From Diogma glabrata (lineage: Eukaryota; Arthropoda; Insecta; Diptera; Cylindrotomidae), in contig OY856188.1 of the NCBI GenBank assembly GCA_963693315.1, forward strand, positions 147,745,096-147,809,095: a stretch of DNA of 64,000 bases, read 5' to 3'. Shown here in pieces: positions 44,151-55,105 of this stretch. The translations under genes and the position numbers were made by a program. Below the pieces are notes generated by a model that did not search any database, was not told where the DNA came from, and was given only the letters and a program-made list of their open reading frames with translations. How positions within the stretch are numbered: the first letter of the stretch is position 1; each line of letters starts with the position of its first letter.

Positions 44151-44658
44151 GTGTCGCGTTCTTTTTCTTAACATTTTCTAACATTGTTAAAATGTCATAA
44201 AATTGTGTTGAAACGTCATGTGAAGTTTTGTTTTGTCGACAATGTTGATTTATAATTTAAGAACGACAAAATATTAGACTTTTGATCTGCCAAAAATAAA
44301 TTTGTTCTATTTGAGCACATAAATTAAATATATTAAAATTATTTAATTTATATATGATAAAACTCAATTGCAAAACACAAAAACAAGAAATTGTATTTAC
44401 GAATCTCTTAATTATAAACATTTTGACAGATAAATAGATCACAACATACCATTTGACATAACAACATTCTATAATTCATGTCTAGGAGGTGAGTTGGAAA
44501 TTGTTACAAAATGTTAACTTTTGACAGTTTAACATTGAATTGAGGAACGACATCATGACTTCATTTTGTTACACAATGTTAAAATTATTGAATTAAAGAA
44601 CGACGAAAGTTAACTATTGTTAAAAATAGTCAACATTGTCGAGAAAAAGAACGCGACA
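44151..44658. mobile_element. Inverted-repeat MITE with GTGTCGCGTTCTTTTTCT ends
   Basis: GTGTCGCGTTCTTTTTCT at 44151 is perfectly mirrored by AGAAAAAGAACGCGACAC ending at 44658. The interior has further inverted TTAACATTTTG/CAAAATGTTAA blocks. The flanks (TATCACT and TGGTGGC) show no certain duplication. Non-coding. Confidence 0.75.
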
Positions 44659-45140
44659 CTGGTGGCGAAAAAGAAGTTTTTGTAACACATGCGTAAAAAT
44701 ATTCAATTTTGTACTAGAATAGAATAAAAGAAAAAACTACTTTTCCGCACATATGACCACAAAAAATGTTGTAAGCCTGGACCGTAACGCCGCCTGCATG
44801 TGAGATTTGTAGTTAAATCTATCCATATATCTATCTATATATAATATTTTTATAGCACTAAAATATCAAAATAATAATTTAAATACCTTACCATAAAAGT
44901 AAAAACAACTTAAACACATTGCATCATTTGAATTGCAAGAAAAACAATTTATTTAGATTTTCAAAGCTTTAGTTGGATTCCTATGTTTATATTTTCGAGC
45001 TAGTATAATTTACAACTATTACAACGAAGATGGCGCACTTTAATTATTTAAAAAGCTTAAATTTGTTTATAACTTTGTTAAATAAATGATTAAATGAACA
45101 ATTAAATAAATATTTATAAATTTTACGCACTTGTTACAAA

Positions 45141-45247
45141 AAATAGTGTGTATTACTAGTGCGAATGCGTTTTCCAAACGCGAGTTATTGGCAAACTAGC
45201 TGTTTAGAAAACGCATTTGCACTAGTAATATAATCTACTATTTCCAT
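45141..45247. mobile_element. Very short palindromic MITE
   Basis: A ~107-bp palindrome has TATTACTAGTGCGAATGCGTTTT on the left (starting about 45151), mirrored with one mismatch by the right arm ending about 45230. The outer AAATAGT...ACTATTT also pairs. The target duplication is unclear. Confidence 0.6.
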
Positions 45248-45744
45248 GCAATGAACAAACATCGAAAGTAGATTTTTTATGTTGGGTAGTAGAAAAAATT
45301 ATATTTATTTTCTATTCATTTTTCGCCTTATAATGATAATTAAAAGGAATTAAAACGAAAAAAACATACAAATAAACCTAGGAATATTTTTGCTAACCAA
45401 TTTCTTTAGGCTCTTGCTATCGGAAATATTTTATAGTTTTTTTGAGTTAGTTCGTTGGGATTGAGCTATTGAGTTCGAGAAAGTAGGAATTGGAAAATGG
45501 ATTGGAGTGATTGAAATATGGAATAATGAATTTATTCATTAAATAACTTAATATCACAATATTAGGCATCAATAAAAATGAGAAAAAAGAAGGAAAATAT
45601 TATTCCAATATTAATTGGCAATAAATTGAGTTTTCACTCAGTTAACAGTAATTTTCAATATGGATTAGAAATAAGAAAACTGGTAATAATTAAGTGAAAC
45701 TTTAAGTGAAATGTTCCTGTAATAATTAGTGACTAAGTGATATA

Positions 45745-45930
45745 ATGATTCAATCAAATGATATAAAACGACCATATTTTGTGTTTCTCTTCATTATTAT
45801 TATTGTGGGAAGTGGATTAGTGGTCATTCATTGGTGGAAAGATTGGACCAGACCTAACTATTTTTATATATTGGAAAATTCATCGGGGTATCAGCACCAT
45901 TACAAGGCATGCTTATTGGTATGCAAATAA
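45745..45930 (+). CDS. Candidate first exon of a type II membrane protein
   Basis: This 61-codon frame from ATG 45745 encodes a nine-residue polar N-terminus and a strong membrane anchor (YFVFLFIIIIVGSGLVVI, about residues 11-28). A Trp/Tyr-rich stem follows (HWWKDWTRPNYFYILENSSG). That topology is typical of Golgi glycosyltransferases and sulfotransferases. Possible GT splice donors lie shortly after (for example CGGGGTATCAG at 45884). I see no downstream exon in the window and no family signature, so this could equally be a chance ORF. Confidence 0.3.
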   Translation: MIQSNDIKRPYFVFLFIIIIVGSGLVVIHWWKDWTRPNYFYILENSSGYQHHYKACLLVCK

Positions 45931-46087
45931 CAATAGCTAGCACGTAAACTGTGGAAATCTTCAAAAAAACTTGGAAGGGTGTTTGTTTTATTACGTGAAA
46001 AATAAAAGCGAGGATGCATTGTTAGTGTAAATATTTATAGGGGACAGTGGTGGCAGGGCGGAGATTTTGGGTGGTGTATTGAGGCAT

Positions 46088-46308
46088 TTGGGTAGCGAAA
46101 ATTCGAAATTCTACGTCCACGCCGTGCTACCTGGGTAACGCTAACAGCATTGGTGTAGTTGAGAGGGGCAGAGTAAATACTCCTTATACTCAATGATTCT
46201 GCACCATGGCGAGTCATTGGCGCCATAAAACCAATGCAACTCAAGCGTCTGTTCTCCATGTTAGAGGCGGCTTGGAGCGGGCGTCTGTCTCCCTTATAAA
46301 AAAAAATC
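46088..46308 (+). repeat. Short copy of the RTE 5' region, ending in an A run
   Basis: From TTGGGTAGCGAAAATTCG onward this is nearly identical to 50291-50500, the start of the plus-strand RTE-like element, including GCCGTGCTACCTGGGTAACG and the CAAGCGTCTGTTCTCCATG unit. It ends in TATAAAAAAAAA at about 46300-46308. A 5' fragment with a 3' A run looks like a SINE-style derivative rather than the usual 5'-truncated copy. Confidence 0.6.
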
Positions 46309-46309
46309 G

Positions 46310-47090
46310 AAAGAAATCGATAGAAAACGATTGAAAACGAATAGTTTTCTATCGTTTGCTATCCGTTTCTATCGGATTTAATCATTTTAAACGCATAGAC
46401 TATATCTGCCAGATAGAAAACGCACCGTAATCTATCGTAACTCAAAGGATTTTTCAGTTTTCGGTTTCAATGGTTTTTCTACGATAGAATTTCTATCGTA
46501 GTTAATCGTTTTGAATCTGAAGATCACGATTGAAATTTTTTTTGGTGAAATTGAAAAAGTTTTGAATCGTTTTCTATTACCAATCGTAACTTATCGTATT
46601 TTCCCGTCATTAGATTTCTATCGGGCTGAATCTGAAATTTACGATTGAGATGTTTTCAGGAGAAATCATCCAATCGTAATCTATCGTTATCTATAGGATT
46701 TTTTACTTTGCGGTTTCAATGGTTTTTTTACGATGGAATTTCTATCGTAGTTAATCGTTTTAAATCTGAAGATCACGACTTGAAATTTTTTGGTAAAACT
46801 GAACAAGTTTTGAATAGTTTTTTATCGTACATTCCATATGTAGCACCAATCGTAACCTGTCGTATTTTTCCGCCTTCAGATTCCTATCGGCTTGAATCTG
46901 AAATTTACGAATGAAATTTTTTTAAGAAAAACAAACCAATCGCAGTCTACCGTAACCAATGGGATATTTCAGATTTGGTTTCAATGGGTTTTTTACGATA
47001 GAATTTCTATCGTTGTTAATCGTTCTGAATCTGAAGTTTTTGATTGAAATTTTTTGGTAAAACTAAACGAGTTTTTAAACGTTTTCTATC
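46310..47090 (+). repeat. Tandem array of ~250-bp CGATAGAA satellite
   Basis: There are about three head-to-tail monomers. The phrase CGGTTTCAATGGTTTTT starts near 46463 and 46711 and, as TTGGTTTCAATGGGTTTT, near 46976 (spacing about 248 and 265). Each unit holds ACGATAGAATTTCTATCGTA, a near-perfect palindrome, then TTTGAATCTGAAG and TCTGAAATTTACGA. Related copies lie at 39.1, 40.4 and 53.6-54.5 kb. ORFs in it are not genes. Confidence 0.8.
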
Positions 47091-47269
47091 GTTTGTCAAA
47101 AGTTTGTTTGTAAGTAAGTTTGTCAAAAAGAATTGTAAAAGTAAGTTTGTCAAAAAAATATTGTCAAGTATGTCAAAAAAATGATTTTCATTTACTTCTT
47201 TAGCCAATTTTTTGGAAAAAAAAATTAGCTGTTTGTACTTTGTATGACGTAAATGTGACATGGAAATTT

Positions 47270-47690
47270 TTGAATTTGTTATAGTTTTTGAAATATTTTT
47301 GGAATTTTGAAAAAAGTTTCAATCTTTGATTTTGTAAGAATTTTCGGAATATTTTTAGAATTTTGGAAAAAGCTTGAATTCTTGAATTTTTGGAATATTA
47401 CTAGAATTTAGAAAAAGTTTAAATATTTGATTTTATTCTAATTTTTGGAATAATTTTGGAATTTTGAAAAAAGTTTCAATTTTTGATTTTGTTATAATTT
47501 TTGCAATATTTTCAGAATTTTTGAAAAAAGTTTAATCTAATCTTTGGTTTTGTAATAATTTTCGGAATATTTTTAGAATTTTGGAAAAAGTTTGGTTTTA
47601 TTTAATTTTTACAATGTTTTTTGAATTTTGAAAGAAATATGAATTTGTGACTTTGTAATATTTTTTCGAAACGCTAAATGGAGAGGTTTT
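47270..47690 (+). repeat. Degenerate ~65-bp tandem repeat
   Basis: There are about six imperfect copies of a unit built on GGAATATTTTTAGAATTTTG, then GAAAAAGTTT and TTTGATTTTGT. It is a distinct unit from the satellite to its left. Confidence 0.7.
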
Positions 47691-47724
47691 TGAGTAGTTT
47701 GCTGATTGTATCATCTTTTCTTTT

Positions 47725-50285
47725 TTTTTTAATTGGCGTTCATGCTCCATGTAGGACTGTTGTCAGGCTAATCAACTTTGAGTATTCACCACGGTCATTC
47801 GCGATAGCGACATAATTACCATGGCAGCCGATTTTTTTAAGGTCGTTTATTACGTCGGTCTCCCATTGTAGTCGTGGTCTACCTCGCGGTCGCCCACTCC
47901 CTGGGGTACTAACGTACATTTTTCTAATCATTCCAGACTGTGAATCGGCCGGCTCGTAGAACATGCCCAAACCAAGCAATCCTATTAGAACGGATACAAC
48001 CTATTATATCAGGACCCTCAAAAAGGTCTTTGATCTCAAAGTTATATCGACTTCTATACTCTCCTCCATCGTCTGTCTTAAGTGGACCAAAAATGTAGCG
48101 TCTGATCTTACGCTCAAATACAGATAAATCCGATGTCATTTTGTGTAAGGGTCCACGTTTGTGACCCATGCATCACAACCGGTCTAATCAATGTCTTGTA
48201 TAACTTGTGCTTGGTGTTAGTTGATACATACGGTGATTCAAGGAGAGACTTGATTGAGAATAAAGTCCGATCACCTGCAGTGATTCGAGCTTTTATATCT
48301 GTAAGTATGCTGTTGTTTCCAAGGCTAAATTAAAAAGTATAGGAGAGATAGCATCACCTTGTCTTAAACCGAAGTCGACTTTAAAAAACTTTGATATTTC
48401 GTTCTCTACTCATACACAGCATTGAGAGTTCTGTATTGTCATTTTGCATAGTGATACCAGTTTACCAGGAATTCGCATTGACACCAGAGCAGACCATAGA
48501 GTCTCTCGTTCGAGAGAGTCGTAGGCCTGTCTGAAATCAATGAAGAGTTGGTGTACAGGTATGTTGAACTCTCGGCAGAAAAGTGCATCGGTGGTACCTC
48601 GGCCCCGCCGGAAACCACACTGATATTCTCCAAACAGTTTTTCAGCAAAAGGGTTGATTTTTGATAGCAAAATGTAGGAAAAGATCTTATATTTATTTAT
48701 TTATTTATTTTATTTATTAATATAATACAATACAGGAAAGGCAAGCCTTCTCAAAGTCTGTATTGAGTGATAAACATAATAAAAAGGAATAAAGGATAGG
48801 AGAATAATTTAGAAGAAATATAATAAATGCTTAATAAAATGCTTATAATGAAATATAATAAATACTTAATACTAACATAAAATATTGAAATTCATAACAA
48901 TAAAAAAAAAACTTATATATTTAAATTAATTCGACAAAGTAACTGAAACGCTTTCTTTTAAATATGCCAAGAGTATTTGAACATTTAGTATGATCAAGAA
49001 GATTATTATAGATTTTAATACTATGAACGAAAATAGAGTCTGAGAATTGTTTACAAGAGTATCTGCTACTAAGAGACTGAAGTCTACGTGTTCGCATGGA
49101 AGAACCAAACTGTAATAAGGAAGATAAATAAGACGGATGCTGAATATGCAAAATTTTAAATAAAAAACAATATATGCATGTGCAGAGGAGAGCGATTCCT
49201 CAGTAGTTTGCACATTGTAGGCGATTACCTTTTTTATGGATTGGTATCAGCATAGCTGTGTTCCAGTCCTGTGGCATGGTTTCAGTCCTCCAGTTCAAAC
49301 AATCTTAAGGATAGAGTTTCACCACCATGTACAATCATTTCGGATGTTATATCGTCGATACCAGGAGCTTTATTGCGTTTTAATTTTGACAGCTCCGCTT
49401 CGAATTCCTCTTTGGTTGGTTTGTCTACATGTACCTTTGACACACGAATAAGCTTTGCTCGTCGCCCGACTTGTTGCTGGTCACTTAAGTTGAGAAGATT
49501 CTCAAAGTAAGTGGCCCAAGTATCTAAAATATTTTTAAGGTCTACTTGTAGCTCCCCATCTTCGTTTTGAATAGCAGCCGATCTAGTTTAAAGGGCCTTT
49601 CTTTAAGGGGTTAACCTGTTGAAACAAGTTACGCGATTGATGTTCCTTATTGCAGCTTTCAATCTCCTCACACTGTCTCTTCCACCATTCTTTCTTCGTT
49701 CGTCCACATAGTTTTGTAACGGCTTGTCTTGCCAGTTTATAGTTCTCCTCCGTGAACCTGGTGTTACGTCCTTGTAGACACTTCAGATAGCAATTTCTTT
49801 TATATTTGATAGCGTCAAGGCATGCTTGATCCATCTATGGCTTCTCGGAGTGGTTCTGTGGTCGTCCAAGTATTCCCTCAGCAGCGCATAAAACAGCATC
49901 TTTGAGCAAATACCATGACTTATCGACGTCTCCATTAATGGTTTCTGATTTCTCCAATGTTTCGGCAATATGGATTTGATATCTCTCTTCTGTTTCAGCA
50001 TTCTTTAATGATGAGATGTTAAAACGTTTTCGTTGTTTGAATTTTGGAATGCCTGGATTTGTGAAGTGGAACCTTATCGTAGCACATACAAAGAAATGGT
50101 CACTTCCAATGTATGCACCTTTAAAGGATTGCACATCCAGAACGCTCGAAAAGAAACGTGCTGTTATTAGCACGTGATCAATTTGATTTTGAGTGTTTCC
50201 ATTCGGTGACACCCAAGTCTGCTTATGAATCGAATGATGCGGAAAGAACGTACTGGCAATTCTCAAATTATTAGATAATGCAAAC
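47725..50285 (-). pseudogene. Decayed RTE-like non-LTR retrotransposon, minus strand
   Basis: Fragments in order on the minus strand are as follows. An endonuclease C-terminal part (50266-49835: NQIDHVLITARF, SDHFFV) comes first, then a linker (49834-49583). An RT N-terminal part follows (49510-49210: KAPGIDDI). RT core is at 48670-48410 (GFRRGRGTTDALF, IDFRQAYDSL). A C-terminal part (48169-47740) contains WFGHVLRA and GRPRGRPRLQWETDV, typical of the RTE carboxyl end. Frames are repeatedly broken, and another element interrupts it at about 48690-49205. The 3' side ends in an A-rich tail (47721-47735). Confidence 0.85.
48688..49205 (-). mobile_element. 5'-truncated non-LTR 3' end inserted in the RTE copy
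   Basis: This separates the RT blocks of the RTE-like element. The minus strand encodes a last-domain pattern (FSDSIFVHSIKIYNNL...LGIFKRKRFSYF, 49060-48930). It resembles the C-termini of CR1/jockey-type elements (form: F-SF--A--WN-LP---, -FK--L). It ends in an AATAAATAAATAAAT tail (48691-48715). Integration site duplications were not resolved. Confidence 0.55.
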
Positions 50286-50289
50286 TAAG

Positions 50290-53058
50290 TCATTGGGTAG
50301 CGAAAATTCGAAATTCTACGTCCACGCCGTGCTACCTGGGTAACGCTAACAGAATTGGTGTAGTTGAGAGGGGCAGAGTAAATACTGCTTATACTCAATG
50401 ATTCTGCAACCATGGCGAGTCATTGGCGCCTAAAACCAATGCAACTCAAGCGTCTGTTCTCCATGTTAGGGGCGACTTGGAGGAGCGGGCGTCTGTCTTG
50501 GATCAAGCGGCTCGCTATATAAATGTGTGAAAAGCGTCTGTTCTCCATGTAAGGGGCGGTTTTCAGCGGGCGTCTGTCTTCGATCAAGCGGCTCGCTATA
50601 TAAACGTGTAAAATGGTTGTTTCTGGTGACCTTAAGATGCAGAACGAACCCATTCACGAAAATTTGGGTTGGGCGAAGGGCTAACACCCCATTTCCGTAA
50701 AAAATTATTGTCATGAATTCTGTACACAGGCCTCGGAATATCTCGGATTCATTATTGGAACGACCTCGGAAACTGTAGCCGGACTACGATTTAAATGGGA
50801 ACCTGGATCGTGCTAAGCCTCAGAAGACCAGGAGATCTCCTAAAACTTACTCAACAAGTCGAGAGCTACACACTGGATATAGTGGCATTACAAGAACTAA
50901 GATGGCCAGGCAGTGGAATCCATGAAACAGCGCAAGGATACACTCTGTATTATTGCTGTCATCAAAACGAAGGAGAATTTGGAGTTGGCTTTCTTATACA
51001 CCGTCGCGTGAATAAGCATGTTATCGACTTCTGCCCATTTAATATGCGGTTAAGCACACTGAGAATCCGCACGCAAAATTTCAATGTAACGATCGTCAAT
51101 GTTCATGCACCTACTGAAGATAAAGCAGATGATATTAAAGACCTGTTCTTCCTAGAACTCGAAGAAGTTATCAATAACATCGCGCGGCACGATATAAAAA
51201 TCGTGGTAGGGGACTTTAATGCTCAAATCGGTAGGATTGCAGAACTTAAAACACATATCGGCCCCAACAGCTTGCATCATACCAACAACAATAACGGTTT
51301 TCGCGCAGTCGAGCTGGCTATAATGTATGATCTAGTAATTTCCAGCACTTTCTTCCCTCACAAGAGAATTCACAAGGCAACTTGGAAATCAAATGACGGA
51401 AGAACGGAAAATCAAATCGATCACGTCATGATCTCTAAGAGACACTCTACAAGTATAACTGACGTTCGATCATACAGAGGTGCTGATATGGACACCGATC
51501 ATATGCTTGTCATCTTTAAGTACAAGTGCAAATTATCATCTACATTTAACAGACAAGCAAAAAAGACCGTGCGCTGGAATGTCGAAGCATTTAAACATCC
51601 GGAAACGCTGAATAGATATCAGGAAATAATAACACAAAACATAGAAGAGCATGACATCTCTTCTGAGATGCCATTAAACATACAAGAAGAATGGCAAACG
51701 CTTCAATCAACCATTATAGCCGTAGCAGAAACTACAATCGGAAAACGACCACCGAAATCACACAATGAATGGTTTGACGACGAATGCCGCCAATCCGCTG
51801 AACATAAACAAAAACTGCGAGAAAAATGGTTAACAAGGAACACCCGAAGCTCCCAAGCTGATTATCTATGCGCCAGGAAAGCCTCAGCAAAACTTCTACG
51901 TAAAAAAAAAACGCGAACACATGAAGAGCTGTATCGAAAACATCAACCAACATGCGGCCAACGGAATTCAAAAGAGTGCTTTGCCAATGCACGGAATCTG
52001 ACAAAGATTTCCACCCAAGATCTACAGCCATCAAAAATGAAATAATGAACTCACAACAAGTGAACGTGATGTGCTGGCAGTGTGGCGATCCCACTTTCAA
52101 GACCTACTGAATAGGACGAATGAAGTTCATCCTATTCGAGCAATTGCTCCATCAACTGAGGAGATTTTTGTCCCTTACCCAGCAATAGAAGAAGTGGAAG
52201 CTGCCATTAAAAACTGAAAAAATGGCAAATCACCAGGTTTCGATGAAATTTCCCGCAGAACTTTCTGAAAAATTGAGGAGCAGCTCTGTCTCACGTATAT
52301 ACGAACTGATTCTTGCAATCTGGGACCAAGAAGAACTACCTGCTGAATGGAAAACAGCTCTCATTGTTCCGCTACATAAGAAAGGTGACCGTGTAAAGTG
52401 TGCAAATTATCGTGGCATCGCACTGTTGAATACTGCATACAAAATACTAGCAAATGTCGTACTTGCTCGACTCATCCCGTTCGCCGAATCTATCATCGGT
52501 AACTATCAGTGTGTTTTCGTCCCAACCGCTCAACCACAGATCATGGTTTATATTAAGGATGATTCTGGAAAAATGTTGGGAGTACAACATCAGCATTCAC
52601 CAGCTCTACGTTGATTTCAGGCAAGCATATGATAGTATCATCCGCGACAACCTCTGGTATCCCGCACTCAAACTGAAGTGTTAACAACATCTAAGAACAT
52701 ACCTCCTGGAAATCTGGATACTGGCGACTATGAAGTGGAACGCGTGGAAAACTTAAAATACCTCGGGTCTGTAATAACATCGTCAAATGACATGCAGGCA
52801 GATATCAAAGCCCGTGTCTCTGTCGCATACAGAGTTTTCTACGCATACTCAAAACTTTTGCGATCAAAACATCTTTCGCGGTCGTGTAAACTCGCGCTAT
52901 GGACCGAAGAGTCTGCGCGCCAGGACAAGTTACGCCTTGCGCAAACTGTCCACCCCCTTCTATCTATCTATCTAAGACCTAGACAACGCTGGCGTGATGA
53001 CATCATCCAAGACCTTCGTGATATAGGATGTCGAAACTGGGGTCAACTGGTTATGGAA
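50290..53058 (+). mobile_element. RTE-like non-LTR retrotransposon, plus strand, defective
   Basis: Its 5' region (50290-50790) contains an imperfect ~85-bp tandem duplication (GGGCGTCTGTCTTGGATCAA, GCGGCTCGCTATATAAA; 50495-50610). An endonuclease ORF follows, then RT in several frames: IVPLHKKGD and NYRGIALLNTAYK (about 52360-52440), and VDFRQAYDS (52609). An internal deletion near 52680 removes the catalytic FADD region. The C-terminal motif RPRQRWRDDIIQDL (52975) leads straight into a GA microsatellite. It starts head to head with the minus-strand RTE-like copy. Confidence 0.85.
50795..52045 (+). CDS. RTE-type apurinic endonuclease domain ORF (N-terminal part of pol)
   Basis: This 416-residue frame from ATG 50795 starts GTWIVLSLRRPGDL, the usual opening of RTE endonucleases. 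Catalytic landmarks are VALQELRWPGSG (about residue 31), VNVHAPTED (about 103), VVGDFNAQIG (about 137) and NQIDHVMISK (about 206), with a final TDHMLV near 229. The product is an EEP-family nuclease that would nick target DNA for reverse transcription. The frame stops at 52045, before RT, and the downstream RT is in other frames and internally deleted, so only the nuclease could be made. Confidence 0.85.
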   Translation: MGTWIVLSLRRPGDLLKLTQQVESYTLDIVALQELRWPGSGIHETAQGYTLYYCCHQNEGEFGVGFLIHRRVNKHVIDFCPFNMRLSTLRIRTQNFNVTIVNVHAPTEDKADDIKDLFFLELEEVINNIARHDIKIVVGDFNAQIGRIAELKTHIGPNSLHHTNNNNGFRAVELAIMYDLVISSTFFPHKRIHKATWKSNDGRTENQIDHVMISKRHSTSITDVRSYRGADMDTDHMLVIFKYKCKLSSTFNRQAKKTVRWNVEAFKHPETLNRYQEIITQNIEEHDISSEMPLNIQEEWQTLQSTIIAVAETTIGKRPPKSHNEWFDDECRQSAEHKQKLREKWLTRNTRSSQADYLCARKASAKLLRKKKTRTHEELYRKHQPTCGQRNSKECFANARNLTKISTQDLQPSKMK

Positions 53059-53296
<238 letters not shown>

Positions 53297-53559
53297 ATTG
53301 CAAGTAGTTAGGGTCTATGTATCATCCGACCTAACTAAATAGGCAAGGATATTCCTGAACCTAAGAGCCCTGTAGATTCCTCAATGTTTTACAAAAAATT
53401 CCCTCGGATTTCCTCTTGGCCATTCGTAATTCTTCTCCTAGTCTTGTTGCTTCCTTGAGATTCTGCTTATCTGGTAGAGCTTTATGGATTTATTTCGCAC
53501 TGGTGCCAGATCTAAACTCTTCCTCGAAGGTTTATAATGCTTTTTCCGTAGCTTCAATG

Positions 53560-54540
53560 CATTAATCTTATAAGTGCTGCATGTTAATTTTTGAAGTTTT
53601 CTTTTACAAAAGCTTTTACTTCAAACTTACTGTTTTTACATACGCCTATCGTTTTTTTTCATTTAAACAGGATATTTTACTATCGTTTGCTTATCTATCG
53701 GGAAAAAACTATTGGAAACGAATAAAGACGATACTTAATACATCTTCCACAAAATGCAAAACCCTATAATGCCGCTCCATATATTTTGGAAAAAAACTGA
53801 AAACGATTAAAAACTAAAGATAATCCATCCTCCTTAGGCGGAAAACACATCTAGATCGATCTCGATTCTATAGTAAAAAACGATAGAAAACTGAACGATA
53901 GTAATGTTTCCTTCTCCGATGGAAAAAACTCAAAAACGCCGTTCCCGTATTGTCAGAACTAAACAATAAGAAATGCTGGCGCTTCATAAAAATAACGGTA
54001 CGACTATTTTCCGTTTCTATCCGAAAAAACGATACAAACCTATTTATTTTCATAATTAGCATAGAAACCAATAGCAAACGGTCCTTTTGTTTCTATTATT
54101 TATCACGGTTTTTTCTCAAAATTTTTAAGCATAAATTTCATATGAATACGATGACGGAAAAATACGATTTCGGGTGGTGCTATTATATGCAGAATTTGTA
54201 TATAATAGCACCACCCGAAATCGCATTTTTCGTACTAATTATAGACAATGATTAAAAACTTGTTCAGTTCTACCAACAAAATTTTAATCGTTAACTTCAG
54301 ATTCAAAATTAACTTTGATTAACAATTAACTTTGATAGTAAAACGACTTCTATAGTAAAAACCCATTGAAACGGAAAACTGAAATCATAGGATTCCGATG
54401 ACGGAAAAATACGATAGGCTGCGATTGGTGCTATATAAGGAATGTACGATAAAAAAACAATTAAAAACTTGTTCATTTTTACCAAAAAAAATATTCAATC
54501 GTGATCTTCAGATTCAAAACGATTAATTAGATGTTTTAAT
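53560..54540 (-). repeat. CGATAG satellite family, inverted orientation, diverged
   Basis: Read on the minus strand it shows the satellite landmarks again: TCAGATTCAAAACGATTAA (54518), TGACGGAAAAATACGAT (54152 and 54399) and ATTAAAAACTTGTTCA (54251 and 54461). Spacing between repeated phrases is about 250 bp. It includes the hairpin at 54165-54223. Confidence 0.65.
54165..54223. repeat. Perfect 23-bp hairpin
   Basis: The arm CGATTTCGGGTGGTGCTATT plus ATA (54165-54187) is perfectly inverted at 54201-54223, with a 13-nt loop. It lies inside the inverted satellite region and is absent from the other satellite copies that I can compare. Confidence 0.85.
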
Positions 54541-54629
54541 ATTATTAAATAACGTGGCGTCCTAAAATTTTGGTTTGTGTACCTATTATGTATTATATAG
54601 ATATTTTTTATTGTTAACGGTAACGGACC

Positions 54630-54800
54630 GGCCGAGGTTTATGATACCGCGTAAGACACTATAAATTAAGAAAACACCTCAAGAATATTGGGACAGACGA
54701 ATGTAGATTCTGTCAATAGGAAGAAAAGAAACTACCACACCTCAAAGACTTGATTTACAAGAAAAAGTATCATCTAGGTTGCTAAGGTTTTGATACACAT
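54630..54800 (+). pseudogene. Decayed RNase-H/zinc-knuckle end of a non-LTR element
   Basis: The plus strand reads RHYKLRKHLKNIGTDECRFC then EEKKLPHLKDL, with one stop between. This is the same kind of post-RNase-H motif (H--L--HL--IG---C--C--EET--H) seen in I/R1/LOA-type elements. No other part of the element remains nearby. Confidence 0.4.
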
Positions 54801-55105
54801 ATTTGCTAAACAGCGAGTGTCTAAAAAAAGTAGTTAAATGAATGCGCAAAAACTACGCGAGTTCGGACACACCACTAAATTAAATTATACGTTAATAAAA
54901 GTAAACACGGAATACGATCAAAACGAATTTATTCCATACAATTTGTTTTGAAGCTTTCCAATTGAATTTTCTAGGATCTCTAAACTTAAAATCGCTCTTA
55001 AATATTTAGTAGTTTTTTTGTGGTTTTAAATTTCACAAAAAATTATATGCTTTTAAATTTACAAAATATTTATAATTCATTATTATATACTATTTGAGCT
55101 GTTCA

